Assembly (NCBI GenBank): GCA_016721565.1
Contig: JADKHW010000014.1
Coordinates: 15,455 to 79,454 of the forward strand
Direction of reading: 5' to 3'
DNA: 64,000 nt
Origin: a bacterium
GTDB lineage: Bacteria; Electryoneota; RPQS01
The translations under genes and the position numbers were made by a program. Positions 35,033 to 44,654 of the stretch are shown in pieces. The notes below the pieces were generated by a model, which did not search any database, had not been told where the DNA came from, and worked only from the letters and a program-made list of their open reading frames with translations. Each line of letters opens with the position of its first letter. Positions within the stretch are counted from its first letter, which is position 1.

Positions 35033-36674
35033 TTATCGAGTGTTGATGCTTAATGAGCGCCAAAGCATTTTATGTATCGCGATGTGGCTTTCCTCATTTG
35101 GAATTATTGAGGTGCAATATGGCCGCCTGTCATAGCTGAAGGCAATTGGTTCAGTTGGGCTTGGTTTTATCCCAACTACGCCGATCATGAAGAACACTGA
35201 AATTAATCGAAGAAGAAGAACACGCTCGTTTGACTTTCCTTCCAAAGTTTCAAATGAGTATCGATGTAATTTGCAATTAACGTACTTAGGGTCGCCAAGA
35301 AGAGAAATTTGGGAATTCAAAAATTTGTCAACATCCGATGTTGGTATATCCATTATTCTGAATTCTGCTGGTTTGTTCTCAAGAATATCGAGGCATGAGT
35401 TTAGGCTCGGGTATTCAATTCTCCACTCGTCACATAGTGCCTGCCTTTGTGATTTGCAGTAAATAACCTCAGCGTCTCTTATCGCCTGTGAACCCAACTC
35501 TGTTCTACCGGCGGCCTCGACAATGGAACAATTCAAAAACTTAATCGCATCTCGTGGTCGCAGCAGCGTTCTATCCAGAATGTACTTTGTTGGCTCTTCA
35601 CTGTTCCGTCCTACCTTTTGCGGCAATATCTCCTTCAGCTGGACTGTTTGGTTCGTGTATTTACGGCGAATCAAAGCTCGGACGCAAGTCCAGCATTTCT
35701 AAAATGTCTCTTTCTGTCCAAAACACTGGCAATACCAAACTCTCATACTTCTCAGCCTGCAAGCCAGGATCGGAAGTTTCCTCGAGCACTTTCCAATACA
35801 GGTCTTCCCTTAAAGCAATTATTACTTTTACGTGACGGATTGCGCAAAACTCTCGAGCCGTTTCAATGAGGGCTCTTATAAGCTTATAACGAAATGCATC
35901 GTCGACCCAGTTTTCGTCTAGACCGTCAATAACAACATAATACTTCTTTTGATCGTCATCAATGACTCTGTCGAGCAATTGTAAAGCTTTGTCAAGTTTC
36001 TTCAAATGCGCCTTGTTTATCACTTCTTGACATTTTCGCTTCACATCCATTGTCTCTTCTGTTGACAAGACCTCCGTAGCTCTGATTCCAAGCTTCAAGA
36101 AATCGGGGATTATTGCGTTAACAACGGCGAGAAGCTCAGACTCTACCGTTTGTGTGACTTCTTTCAATCGATAGTCTGTCTCTTGCCAAAATGTGTCGCC
36201 ATACTCTCGAAGAAAGTTGATTGCTTCATTCACATCTGTCTCTTCCTTCTTTCCTGTAAAACGTTCCGTTGTCCTTTGAAACCATCCTTTTTGTGCGCTG
36301 TCGCTTGTAAGTTCAAAATGCCTTTTAAGGACTTCTACTACGAGCACGTGACGCCAGAGTAGCTTAAAGAAGAGATCAAAATGAACATTCATCCCCTTCA
36401 ATAATGTCATTATATCCGAGTTCGAAATGTAGGACATCGAAAGTGAGTCTGGGCTGACTTCAATCGTTCGTTCTTGCCGAGATAAGAGCACTCTCAAGAG
36501 GGCAGATTTCCCACTCCCCGTCCTTCCAAGAAGTATTCGTCTGTGATCGCGCATATCACGAAGTGCGTCAATATATCCGGCATCGACAAAACACTCGTCA
36601 AGATAGGAATCTAGTTCTGCTGAATTGCTTCCTATGTTGTCGTTACGGGTGAATCGGAATTTCTCTGCTGACAT
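35033..36674 (-). CDS. P-loop ATPase of the Sll1717 type, one frameshift
   Basis: ATG 36674 has an AGGAAGAG site. The start F-R-F-T-R-N-D-N-I-G-S-N-S-A-E-L-D is typical of the Sll1717 P-loop family. Walker A is G-R-T-G-S-G-K-S at residues 50-57, and Walker B is Y-Y-V-V-I-D-G-L-D-E-N-W at 245-256. At about 35679 the frame breaks after M-L-D-L-R; the second part (I-R-R-K-Y-T-N-Q-T) gives another 210 residues, about 547 in all. Such ATPases are related to STAND/KAP NTPases and are often next to or fused with nucleases in defence-like loci. Here the preceding gene is a nuclease-like one. Confidence 0.7.
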
Positions 36675-36778
36675 GTGCGTTGCTCTTCCTGAAATTGATA
36701 GGCGAACGTGCTAGTCTAGGTATCTTGCCTTATTTGATGCCTTGGCTGTCGGAAACTTGGCAACCGTATGGTTGGCTT

Positions 36779-37563
36779 TTACAATCTTGGGAATATAAGC
36801 ACGAGCACATTAATGCTGTTCTTTTCCCCCGATAAATCGGCTTCAATTGCCTCTGGGTTTCTAATAAAACCTTCGGGATCATACACGAAGCACTTACAGT
36901 GTTTTGCAATCTGGATGAGTAGCGTATTTGGCAGTATCAAGAATAAGCTGCTCACCTACCTCTTTTTCTTTGAGGGTCGTCCGTGTTTTTTTCACTTCGA
37001 CAACGATTTGTTCCTTTTTTAACAGAAAATCCATGCGCGAGGATGCACCGGCAGTGCTTGGTGTCCACTCCTCGCTCCTTACGTCTTTGAAGAATATCTT
37101 GAGAAGTCCTCGCAAAAGGTCTTGGACGTCATACTCATCTGTTATCTCAAGAGTCTTGCGATTCTTGTGACGTGTTTTGATTTCGATTGCAACATGATGG
37201 AATTTCCTGCAGAGCCGTTTAATGTTCTCGAGCGAATCAGGAGGCGGGTTGCTTATCATCCTCGTGGAAGTGCTCTGTCTCATCAATCAAGGACTCAAGT
37301 AGTGCGGATGCTCTCTGTAATCCGTGGCTGAAGCCTGCTCTGTTGTCAGGGACCACCGATCCGCCAAATTGAATTTTTGGAGTAAATCTGATTGACTCAA
37401 ATTCCCCGACATGTGTTGAATTCAAGCCAAAGATAGCACCTAATAATACTCGAGTGTTTCGATGCCATTTTTGAAATTCTGGCGAAGCAGAATCAGCGCT
37501 TGCAAGCGATTGCATTTCTTGTTTCTGTTTACCCAACCTATCCAGTTTCTGTTCTTTGTCCAT
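36779..37563 (-). pseudogene. PD-(D/E)XK nuclease-like gene, two frameshifts
   Basis: Translation probably starts at ATG 37563. The N-terminal helical part has F-Q-K-W-H-R-N-T-R-V-L-L and E-F-E-S-I-R-F-T-P. The frame shifts near 37245 to E-I-T-D-E-Y-D-V-Q-D-L-L and E-E-W-T-P-S-T-A-G-A-S-S-R-M-D-F-L-L, then V-V-E-V-K-K-T-R. The D and E-x-K of these blocks are the nuclease core. A second shift near 36890 leads to C-F-V-Y-D-P-E-G-F-I-R-N-P, ending P-R-L at 36779. Joined, it gives about 260 residues, a full-length member of this nuclease family. It may be a real pseudogene or an indel-damaged read. Confidence 0.65.
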
Positions 37564-37700
37564 TATTTGTAATTCTTTGTTTGCCTCGTTCCCCACGCCT
37601 CTCCAAATTTCCCCTCTTCCCCTTAACTCCAATGCCAAAACCGTCTATCCCATTACTGCACAAACGTTTAACAAAAAAGCACCTTTTTTGCGAAAAACAC

Positions 37701-37729
37701 TTGACACAGACGTTCAAATGCCGTATATT
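37701..37729 (+). promoter_or_regulatory. Near-consensus sigma-70 promoter
   Basis: TTGACA (37701-37706), 17 bases, TATATT (37724-37729). The nearest gene on this strand starts about 430 bases downstream. Confidence 0.55.
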
Positions 37730-37981
37730 AACACCAACTTCAGCCCCCACCCGAGCTACACCCCCCGCTCCCTTTTTCCGGCCTTCCCCTGCTTTAGCTG
37801 CCTTTAGCCCACTACCTCCGTTCACGGGAGCCTGTCCCGTAGGGAAAAGGGCTGGGGATAGGGGTTCCCCAAGCACCCCCCGTCACAAGCCCAAAAACCA
37901 ACCCCCTGTTTTCAATCAACTCCTGTTTGGTCAATTATTAGCGCCGAATTGATAAAATTAGACTTAAATCACCTCCGGCCT

Positions 37982-38014
37982 TCCTCCGTTTACGGGGGAA
38001 TCAGAAGGGGGTCT
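37982..38014. repeat. C-run/G-run palindromic repeat
   Basis: tcctccgt-tt-acggggga followed by atcagaagggggtct. The layout is the same as at 33312. Confidence 0.4.
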
Positions 38015-38157
38015 GCTTCAGGCCACACTCCCCCAAACTAATCTCAGAATATAACTGTCCATTTCCAAATTATCAACGCCCGAACTTCCGAATTGTCAAA
38101 TAGTTGAGCGGATTTATCATGGTGGTATATTGCAATAAACCATCAAACTTAGGGGCT

Positions 38158-38852
38158 ATGACGCAGCTCGACACCAGGATCGGAGCCGATACCAATCTGC
38201 ATACAAAATCTGACATCGGCCCACACAAAACACCCGCGGAACTCTTCACGAACTACGCGAAGAACTATCCGCTCCGTGAACGCTGGCTCGATGTCGGAAG
38301 CGGCGAAAGCTACATGCGCGACGTGCTGCGCGATGAAACCAAAATGAACATCGAAGTCTCCGAAGTTGATCTCGACACCGAACGCTACGAGTTTCCCGAC
38401 AACACGTTTCACACGCTCACGCACTTCGAAGTCTTGGAGCATCTCTTCAATCCGCTCTATCACGTGCTGGAAATGAAAGAATCATGGCGCCCGACGGAAA
38501 TCTGTTCTTGGTCACACCGAATGACTACAGCCTGATCTACAAAGTCGAGCACATCCTCTCGCGCAAATACCGCCCGCACTTCCACCAATTCACCGAGCGC
38601 GACCTCCGCGACCTCTTTCATAGAGCCGGCATGCGCATCGTCCACTTGGAAAAATTCTACAAATCCCCCTCAGGAACAATAGCAAGAGTAAGCAAAAACG
38701 GCTTCTTCATGCACGTAAGAAAAGATATCGACGACTCGCATTTGAGGATAAAAAAGCGGGCCGGATATTCCGGCCCGCTTTCATCTACAAAGCTGACGAC
38801 AAACTCAAAGCACTTGCGTCAGCGCAATGGGTCCAGCGTTTACGCTGGTTAA
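38158..38852 (+). CDS. Class I SAM methyltransferase, one frameshift
   Basis: The probable start is ATG 38158 (ATG 38119 is also possible). The SAM motif I is R-W-L-D-V-G-S-G-E-S-Y-M and motif IV is H-F-E-V-L-E-H-L-F-N-P. The frame breaks at a run of three A bases (38476-38478); one more A would give M-K-R-I-M-A-P-D-G-N-L-F-L-V-T-P-N, the typical continuation. The second part runs to 38852, but its end crosses a strong terminator hairpin, so the real stop is probably before about 38750 and another lesion may exist near the 3' end. The substrate is unknown; the H-F-H-Q-F-T-E-R-D-L motif is common in UbiG-like enzymes. Confidence 0.65.
38751..38781. terminator. Bidirectional terminator between convergent genes
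   Basis: Stem gcgggccgga / tccggcccgc around tat, with A-run before and T-run after, placed between the plus-strand methyltransferase and minus-strand CoA-transferase genes. Confidence 0.7.
38815..38850 (-). repeat. Stop-adjacent palindromic repeat, copy 3
   Basis: On the minus strand: TAA of the CoA-transferase gene then ccagcgt-aa-acgctggaccca-ttgcgctgacgc. The stop codon abuts the repeat. Confidence 0.7.
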
Positions 38853-40186
38853 ATCAGCTTGCGCTGGGTTGCGGCGTACTTTAGCTCTTCGCGGAATTGC
38901 GGGTGAGCGATTCTGATTAGCGCATGTGCGCGTTCGCGAATGGTCTTGCCATGCAGATAGGCGACACCGTACTCGGTGCAGACGTAGTGAACGTCGGCGC
39001 GGCTTGTGACGACACCTGCGCCCGGCGAGAGCGTCGGGGTGATGCGCGAAATCGTGCCGCTCTTGGCTGTGGATTCGAGTGCGATAATCGGCTTGCCGCC
39101 TTTGCTTCTCGAAGCGCCGCGTACGAAGTCAACCTGTCCGCCGAATCCGGAATAGATGCCGTGACCGATTGAGTCCGAGCACACCTGGCCCGTGAGATCG
39201 ACTTGAATGGCGCTGTTAATCGAAATCATGTTGTCGTTGCGCGCAATCACAAACGGATCGTTCGTGTGATCCACCGGACGGAACTCGACCAACGGATTGC
39301 TGCGCACGAAGTCATACAGAACTTTCGATCCAAGTACGAAGCTCGCGATCATCTTGTCCAGATGGAGCGTCTTGGCTTTGCAGTTGATAACGCCTTTGTG
39401 TACCAACTCCACCGCGCCATCGGAAAACATCTCGGTGTGCATACCGAGGTCGCGCTTGTCACCCAAGCTCGCGAGCACGGCATCCGGAATTGCACCGATA
39501 CCCAATTGCAAGCACGCGCCGTTCGGAACCAACTCAGCACAGAACAGACCGATCAGCTTTTCAGCGTCGCTTGGCGCTTTGCGCGGGAGTTCCGGCAGCG
39601 GATGGTCGTAGCGAATCAAGGCGCGGAATTCGTCTTTATGCAAGAAGTTCTCACCATACACCCACGGCATCTGCTCGTTAACCAAACCGATGACGTTCTT
39701 GGCATTGCGCGCGGCTTCAAGCGTGCAGGCACAGTCAATACCCAAACTGCAGTGGCCGTGCGTTCCGGGCGGGGTAACTTGCACGAGACAGGTGTCCACG
39801 TTGAAATCACCACTGCGAATCAGCGCGGGAATTTCGGATAAAAATATCGGGGTATAATCTCCACGGCCTTCGTTGACGGCCGCACGAACATTTGCGCCCG
39901 TGAACAGCGCGTTGGTACGGAAACTCTTCTCCAGACCCGGTGCGGAATAGGGCGCCGTTCCAAAAGTCATGAGATGTGTGACCTCCACACCTTCAAGCTC
40001 TTTTGCCCTCATGGCCAGCGCTTCGACCAATAACTGCGGAACTGCCAAACCTGAACCAACGAATACTCTGTCACCCGACGCTACACAACGTAATGCATCT
40101 ACAGCCTCGGCCAGAATTTCGGGGGCGATTCTGGTTGGCTTACTATGTGCGAACTCATTTACTGCTTTATCCTTGTTTTTTGTCAC
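38849..40186 (-). CDS. Acetyl-CoA hydrolase/CoA-transferase family protein
   Basis: The protein has 445 residues starting at GTG 40186; no strong ribosome site is visible. It is a full-length class I CoA-transferase of the 4-hydroxybutyrate/acetate CoA-transferase group. The catalytic glutamate is E252 in G-M-H-T-E-M-F-S-D-G, and the CoA-binding loop region G-I-Y-S-G-F-G-G-Q-V-D-F-V-R-G-A is complete. F-V-G-S-G-L-A-V-P opens the N-terminal domain. It moves CoA between short-chain acyl groups in the cytoplasm, for example acetate and butyrate-type acids. The exact substrate is not determined. Confidence 0.85.
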   Translation of the reverse strand: MTKNKDKAVNEFAHSKPTRIAPEILAEAVDALRCVASGDRVFVGSGLAVPQLLVEALAMRAKELEGVEVTHLMTFGTAPYSAPGLEKSFRTNALFTGANVRAAVNEGRGDYTPIFLSEIPALIRSGDFNVDTCLVQVTPPGTHGHCSLGIDCACTLEAARNAKNVIGLVNEQMPWVYGENFLHKDEFRALIRYDHPLPELPRKAPSDAEKLIGLFCAELVPNGACLQLGIGAIPDAVLASLGDKRDLGMHTEMFSDGAVELVHKGVINCKAKTLHLDKMIASFVLGSKVLYDFVRSNPLVEFRPVDHTNDPFVIARNDNMISINSAIQVDLTGQVCSDSIGHGIYSGFGGQVDFVRGASRSKGGKPIIALESTAKSGTISRITPTLSPGAGVVTSRADVHYVCTEYGVAYLHGKTIRERAHALIRIAHPQFREELKYAATQRKLI

Positions 40187-40334
40187 CGTAGGAAATTGAC
40201 AAACTGAGTCAGCTTACCACCACGGGAACTTATTAGTGAACATAGGCTTGTAACCATTAGAGTGGTTGCAACAACCACTCCATTATACGCAATTGTTCGC
40301 ATTTTTTCAACGAGTTTTTTTACGGAGGCCCGCC

Positions 40335-40796
40335 ATGCTTAGCTTCCAAAAAATCCTCTGCCCGATTGACTTCTCTGATCCTTCTTACCGGGCTTTGGCC
40401 ACTGCCGATGAACTTGCGCGCCGCTACAACGGCGAGCTGCATGTGTTGCACGTTGTTCCGCCGGTGCCGTTGGTTGAGCTTCCGCCCGGCAGCGGAGCTG
40501 TTGCATTTGACGTGAAGCAGTACGAATCCAAGTTGCTTGAGAGCTATCGTAAATCGCTCGATAGCGCAATAGAGCTTCATGTCAAGTCTGACGTTCATGT
40601 CGAAAAACACATTGATCTCGGAGATCCGGCGCATGAGATTGTTGTCTTGGCTGAAAAGATTCACGCGGATGTAATCGTGATTGCGACGCACGGCAGAACA
40701 GGACTGAAGAGATTCTTGTTCGGATCTGTTGCTGAAGCGGTTGTCAGACGATCACCGTGCGCGGTGCTGACGATTCCAGTGCATGAGCATAAATAG
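40335..40796 (+). CDS. Universal stress protein (UspA family)
   Basis: The protein has 153 residues from ATG 40335, with ACGGAGG upstream; the frame extends to 40266 without Usp-like sequence. The fold runs from I-L-C-P-I-D-F-S-D-P-S to V-I-V-I-A-T-H-G-R-T-G-L-K-R-F-L-F-G-S, and the G-x2-G-x9-G-S nucleotide motif shows the ATP-binding subgroup, ending C-A-V-L-T-I. Such proteins help survival under stress. It stands alone, divergent from the CoA-transferase gene, with its own terminator. Confidence 0.9.
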   Translation: MLSFQKILCPIDFSDPSYRALATADELARRYNGELHVLHVVPPVPLVELPPGSGAVAFDVKQYESKLLESYRKSLDSAIELHVKSDVHVEKHIDLGDPAHEIVVLAEKIHADVIVIATHGRTGLKRFLFGSVAEAVVRRSPCAVLTIPVHEHK

Positions 40797-40806
40797 AATG
40801 AAAATA

Positions 40807-40832
40807 GAAAGCCCCTCGATTGAGGGGCTTTC
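40807..40832. terminator. Bidirectional terminator
   Basis: Perfect stem gaaagcccctc / gaggggctttc around a 4-base loop, between the convergent usp and surA genes. Confidence 0.7.
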
Positions 40833-40857
40833 AAATTCAAAACATTTCGATTTTGAC

Positions 40858-42129
40858 TTAACTCTTGCGCTCGACGTAGGTTTCTTTGGAGATCTTCTCT
40901 ATCCACTTTTTGAATTCTTCGTCTTGCTTTTTGGCGAGAGCCATTTGCTCGATGCGGCTGAAGTCTTCGTTTAGAGTGATCGCACGGGAGAAAACGCGGT
41001 CGGTGATTTTTAGAATATGAACACCAAAGATGGTGCGGAAGGGATCGGAGAATTCGCCCTTTTGTTTGCTTTCAATGGGCTTCTTAAACTCATCGGGCAA
41101 CTCTTCGGGGCTGAACCAACCTAAATCGCCGCCGTTGGATGCGGTCTTGGTGTCTGTTGAAAGATTCAAAGCGAGTTCGGCAAAGTCGTCGCCGTTGCGC
41201 AATCGGACCACGAGCGATTCGGCATCCGCCAGCGTTTGCGCTTCGTCAGCTGCGGCGGGTGTGACTTTGAAGAGAATGTGATCGCTGTTGATCTTTTCAC
41301 CCGTGCGCTCGTTTAAGCGAATCAAATGCACGCCGAATTGCGAAACGGTGGGCTTGCTGAGTTGACCGGGTTCGAGAGCGTAGGCTGCGGCTTCGTATTC
41401 GGCCACGAGATCGCCGCGATTGGTGATACCGAGTTTTCCGCCGCTGGCGGCGGAGCCTGTGTCATCGGAGTAGCGCGACGCGTATTCTTCAAATGTCATC
41501 TTGCCCGATTCGATGATCTGCTTTGCGGAATCGGCGCGCGCGATGGCGGCTTCGATTGAAGCATCCGAGACGTGGTCTTGCAAGAGAATGTGGGCAAGTC
41601 TAATGGCATCGCGTAACGGCGGGACGCTGTCCTTAATGGATTCCCAAAAATCGACGACTTCGTTGCGCGTGACGCGAATCGACGCAAGATGCTGACGGCG
41701 AATGCGCTCGATTAACAAGGTCTCTTCGACAAGCGGACGAAACTGCCGTTTGATTTTGGGCAGTGGCATCGCGTAGTAGGCTTCGAGCTTCTCTTGACCG
41801 CCGACCTGTTCAATCAGGTTCTTGATGCGGTTGTCGAGTTCGCGATCCACTTCTTTTTGCGTGATCGTGACGGAGTCCGTGCGTGCGCGCGTGAGCAAGA
41901 GTTTCTGCGCAATCAAGTCATCGAGGACTTGACTGCTCAGTTTTGTCAACTGTGCTTCAGACAGCGAATCGAGCGATCCGCGCGCGCCCATCGAGTATTG
42001 CATGTACTGCAAGACTTCGGATTCGAGAATGATTTCGTCATCCACCACCGCGACCACGCGATCAATCACCTCTTCTGCGTTGGCAAACATCACGCATGCC
42101 AAAATTCCCGCCACCAACAATCTTATCAT
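40858..42129 (-). CDS. surA: SurA-type periplasmic peptidyl-prolyl isomerase/chaperone
   Basis: The protein has 423 residues, the usual SurA length. The signal peptide ends A-N-A; a SurA N-terminal domain begins I-D-R-V-V-A-V-V-D-D-E-I-I-L-E-S-E-V. Two parvulin domains follow: the first about residues 175-275 (R-L-A-H-I-L-L, G-G-K-L-G), the second about 280-385 (D-H-I-L-F-K-V, G-G-D-L-G-W-F). SurA helps outer-membrane proteins fold. It is the last of three PPIase-family genes; its start overlaps the stop of the preceding one (ATGA). Confidence 0.85.
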   Translation of the reverse strand: MIRLLVAGILACVMFANAEEVIDRVVAVVDDEIILESEVLQYMQYSMGARGSLDSLSEAQLTKLSSQVLDDLIAQKLLLTRARTDSVTITQKEVDRELDNRIKNLIEQVGGQEKLEAYYAMPLPKIKRQFRPLVEETLLIERIRRQHLASIRVTRNEVVDFWESIKDSVPPLRDAIRLAHILLQDHVSDASIEAAIARADSAKQIIESGKMTFEEYASRYSDDTGSAASGGKLGITNRGDLVAEYEAAAYALEPGQLSKPTVSQFGVHLIRLNERTGEKINSDHILFKVTPAAADEAQTLADAESLVVRLRNGDDFAELALNLSTDTKTASNGGDLGWFSPEELPDEFKKPIESKQKGEFSDPFRTIFGVHILKITDRVFSRAITLNEDFSRIEQMALAKKQDEEFKKWIEKISKETYVERKS

Positions 42130-42920
42130 TTCGCTTCACCCATTATCTTTGGCTGGTAGCGGTTGCGCAAATCGCTTTCCCACCGCTCCTGTCTTCTTTG
42201 ACTCTGTTCGGTTAAGAGTCGTTCCCGGATTTCGCCGCGCACGGCTTCAAGGCCGAGCTGTGAGCCTTCCGGATAAACTTCATGCAATCTGATTAAACGA
42301 TAGCCTTCAGCGAACGGCACCACCGGTGTCAGACCACCGGGCTGCACCGAGCGTACACCTGCGAGCACCGGCGGATCGAGATCACTTGCGGCGGCGAGCC
42401 ACTTGCCTTCCCAAATCACAAATCCTGATTTCAGTTTTGATGTGTCGGCACGTTCAAGTGCGCGACGAAAGGCCTTTAACGAGTCTTCCGATTCGCAATA
42501 GAAGCCTTCGATCAAATAGCTGTCCGAGGGCCGCTTGAACTCGGTTTGATGTACATTATAGTATTCCGTAACCAGCGAGTCTGTGATTACGGGAACGGGT
42601 TGACGCGAGAGCAACACCGCGCGGTAGAACTGTGCGACGATTTCACGTTCCTTGCGAACCAAGGCCGGATCATTGCGCAGATTGGATGATGCAACTTCTT
42701 GCTCGAGCATCGCAAGATCAACCCATTCGGCAAGAATCGGGAAGCTCTGCTCCTTCGTTAAGCTATCGAACGCAATGCCCGTCTGCTTGCGGAACTCTTC
42801 GCGCGTGAGCTTGCGGTCGCCGACTTCGGCGATTACATCTTCCTGCTTCGTCTTGCTGCATCCGCTGATTAACGCGAATGCGCAAATCAGCAGCAACCAC
42901 TTATTGATCACGTGTCGCAC
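42126..42920 (-). CDS. SurA/PpiC-related lipoprotein without a clear parvulin active site
   Basis: The protein has 264 residues if GTG 42920 is the start; a second GTG at 42911 is possible. The lipobox is I-S-G-C near residue 21. After it comes a SurA-N-like helical domain (E-V-G-D-R-K-L-T-R-E-E-F-R-K-Q-T), then a region at the parvulin position lacking the usual R-H-I-L and G-G-D-L-G-W motifs. It may be a chaperone without isomerase activity. It overlaps the preceding gene by about 20 bases and the next by 4, a tightly coupled operon. Confidence 0.7.
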   Translation of the reverse strand: MRHVINKWLLLICAFALISGCSKTKQEDVIAEVGDRKLTREEFRKQTGIAFDSLTKEQSFPILAEWVDLAMLEQEVASSNLRNDPALVRKEREIVAQFYRAVLLSRQPVPVITDSLVTEYYNVHQTEFKRPSDSYLIEGFYCESEDSLKAFRRALERADTSKLKSGFVIWEGKWLAAASDLDPPVLAGVRSVQPGGLTPVVPFAEGYRLIRLHEVYPEGSQLGLEAVRGEIRERLLTEQSQRRQERWESDLRNRYQPKIMGEAK

Positions 42921-44640
42921 GTTCCTGACGTTCGGGCGGCAGCGGCCACATGGTCGAGAGCTTCTCTTCGTTAATTGTCAGCGGGTAGCGCGCCAGCAAC
43001 ATCTTCTCAAGGTCTTCTTGCAGTTGCTTCGTGCGCACGACACGATTTTCGCGGCGCGCGTCACCCTTCGCTTCTTCCCATGACTTTGTGCGCGACGGAT
43101 AGGAATCCAGCAATTGCAGAACTGAGTAGTTCTTGCCAACCTTGATGATGTCGGAAATGTCGCCCTTGTTCTTCAATTGGAAGGCGGATTTGCCGATGAC
43201 ACCAAAACGCTTTTCTTCAAACGGGCCGACGCGGCCGCTGTCGCGCTTCGTGGATTCTTTTTCGTTGAACTGCCAGGCGAGCTTCGCAAAGTTCTCACCC
43301 TTCTTGGCGCGGTCCAGCACACGCACAGCCTTGCTACTGTCGTCCTTGATGAAGATTTCGCGAATCGTGCGGGTTTCGGGCTGAATGAAATCCTGCAAAT
43401 GCTGTTCGTAGTAGCCCTTGTCGGCGTCTTCGCTGCCTTCGAGCTTCTCGGTGATTTCAACTTTTTCGACCAAACGCATGATGGCCGACTTGCGCTGCTG
43501 CACAACTGCGGGATCGTCCATTGCCTTCTTCAGGAAACCTTCTTTGGCGGCTTTGTCTTCCAAGAACTGCGGTTCGCAGATGGCGTTGCACAAATCTTTG
43601 ACAGACTGAGGATTCTTCCAATCGACGCGATAGGCATTGCCGCCGACTTTCTGAATCATTTCATCAACGGTAATCTTGCCGAGCTTGTGCGTGCCCGCGA
43701 CTTGCGCTTTCTCTTCAGCGGTAAACATCGGGCCGAGTTCTTTGTTTAGCGACATCTGCGGATCGAGCAGCTTGGTCGTGAACATCGATAACACGGCGTC
43801 ATCATATTTAAGATCGTATTCATCGTGTAGCTTGCCGACGTATTCGCGCGCAACGTTGCCGAGCGTTTGAGCTTCGACTTCACGCAACTGCATCGCGATG
43901 TCTTTTTTTGCTTCTTCAAAGGGTTTGCGGCCTTCGACTTGACGAACAGAGTCCACCCAAATTAAATGCCAGCCGAACGGTGATTCGACCGGACCGGTCA
44001 CGGTGCGCGGTTTGGCAGCCCATGCGGCGCGCTGAAATTCATCTACCATGCGGCCCCAAGGAAACCAACCGAGATCGCCCGAGTCTGCTTGTGTCGTTGC
44101 GTCTTCTGTCAGTTTCAATGCCGCAGTTTTGAAATCGAGACCTTTGTCGATTGCCGTTTTGATTGAATCAATGCGCGCTTTCAGTCTTGCTTTGTCGGCG
44201 TCGGTGGTATCGGTCGCGCTCTTCTTGACGAGAATATGACGCGCGGAGATTTCCTTGGCCGTGTTGTCATAGAACTCTTTGACCTTCGCGTCGGTCACAA
44301 CCGAGTTGATGATTTTCTCTTCGTAGAGCACGTCCAATGCGCGGCGCTTGGCGGCGGATTCGACGTTGACGGCAATTTCGGGATTCTCATCGTACTTGCG
44401 CGCCATGCCTTCGAGATACTTGGCTTCTTCAATCGCCATGTCGCGCGCGATTTTTTTGCGTTCTTCGAGTCCGCGTTGCTTGATGTTCTCTTCCGTGCGG
44501 AATTGCGTCATCATCGCTGCGCGGTAATCTTCTTCGGAGATGGTCGAGCTGCCGACCTTGGCGACGTAGGGGCCGTCCTTTGTGCAGCCGATGACCAAGA
44601 TAATGGTCAGTAAGCTGAACAGAATTACTGATCGTTGCAT
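42901..44640 (-). CDS. PpiC/SurA-like peptidyl-prolyl isomerase lipoprotein
   Basis: The protein has 579 residues. The lipobox V-I-G-C lies at about residues 16-19. The helical chaperone part (A-K-V-G-S-S-T-I-S-E-E-D-Y) is followed by a parvulin domain with A-R-H-I-L-V-K-K near residue 135 and S-G-D-L-G-W-F-P-W-G at about 190. A long helical stretch and a second, weaker parvulin-like part (E-I-F-I-K-D-D, G-R-V-G-P-F) follow. It is anchored in a membrane facing the periplasm and is the first of three related genes. Confidence 0.75.
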   Translation of the reverse strand: MQRSVILFSLLTIILVIGCTKDGPYVAKVGSSTISEEDYRAAMMTQFRTEENIKQRGLEERKKIARDMAIEEAKYLEGMARKYDENPEIAVNVESAAKRRALDVLYEEKIINSVVTDAKVKEFYDNTAKEISARHILVKKSATDTTDADKARLKARIDSIKTAIDKGLDFKTAALKLTEDATTQADSGDLGWFPWGRMVDEFQRAAWAAKPRTVTGPVESPFGWHLIWVDSVRQVEGRKPFEEAKKDIAMQLREVEAQTLGNVAREYVGKLHDEYDLKYDDAVLSMFTTKLLDPQMSLNKELGPMFTAEEKAQVAGTHKLGKITVDEMIQKVGGNAYRVDWKNPQSVKDLCNAICEPQFLEDKAAKEGFLKKAMDDPAVVQQRKSAIMRLVEKVEITEKLEGSEDADKGYYEQHLQDFIQPETRTIREIFIKDDSSKAVRVLDRAKKGENFAKLAWQFNEKESTKRDSGRVGPFEEKRFGVIGKSAFQLKNKGDISDIIKVGKNYSVLQLLDSYPSRTKSWEEAKGDARRENRVVRTKQLQEDLEKMLLARYPLTINEEKLSTMWPLPPERQERATRDQ

Positions 44641-44654
44641 TGTTTTCGGTCCGT

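Larger units (their letters stand above)
37564..38157. other. Non-coding region between nuclease and methyltransferase
   Basis: No gene is seen. It contains a good plus-strand promoter at 37701-37729, C-rich palindromes of the 33312 family (at 37982-38014, with a weaker variant near 37810-37860) and AT-rich flanks. Confidence 0.45.

Noticed and set aside
37500..37952. Open frames in the C-rich region
   Set aside because: Pro/Thr/Ser-rich readings of a low-complexity non-coding region; the nuclease gene start lies on the other strand.
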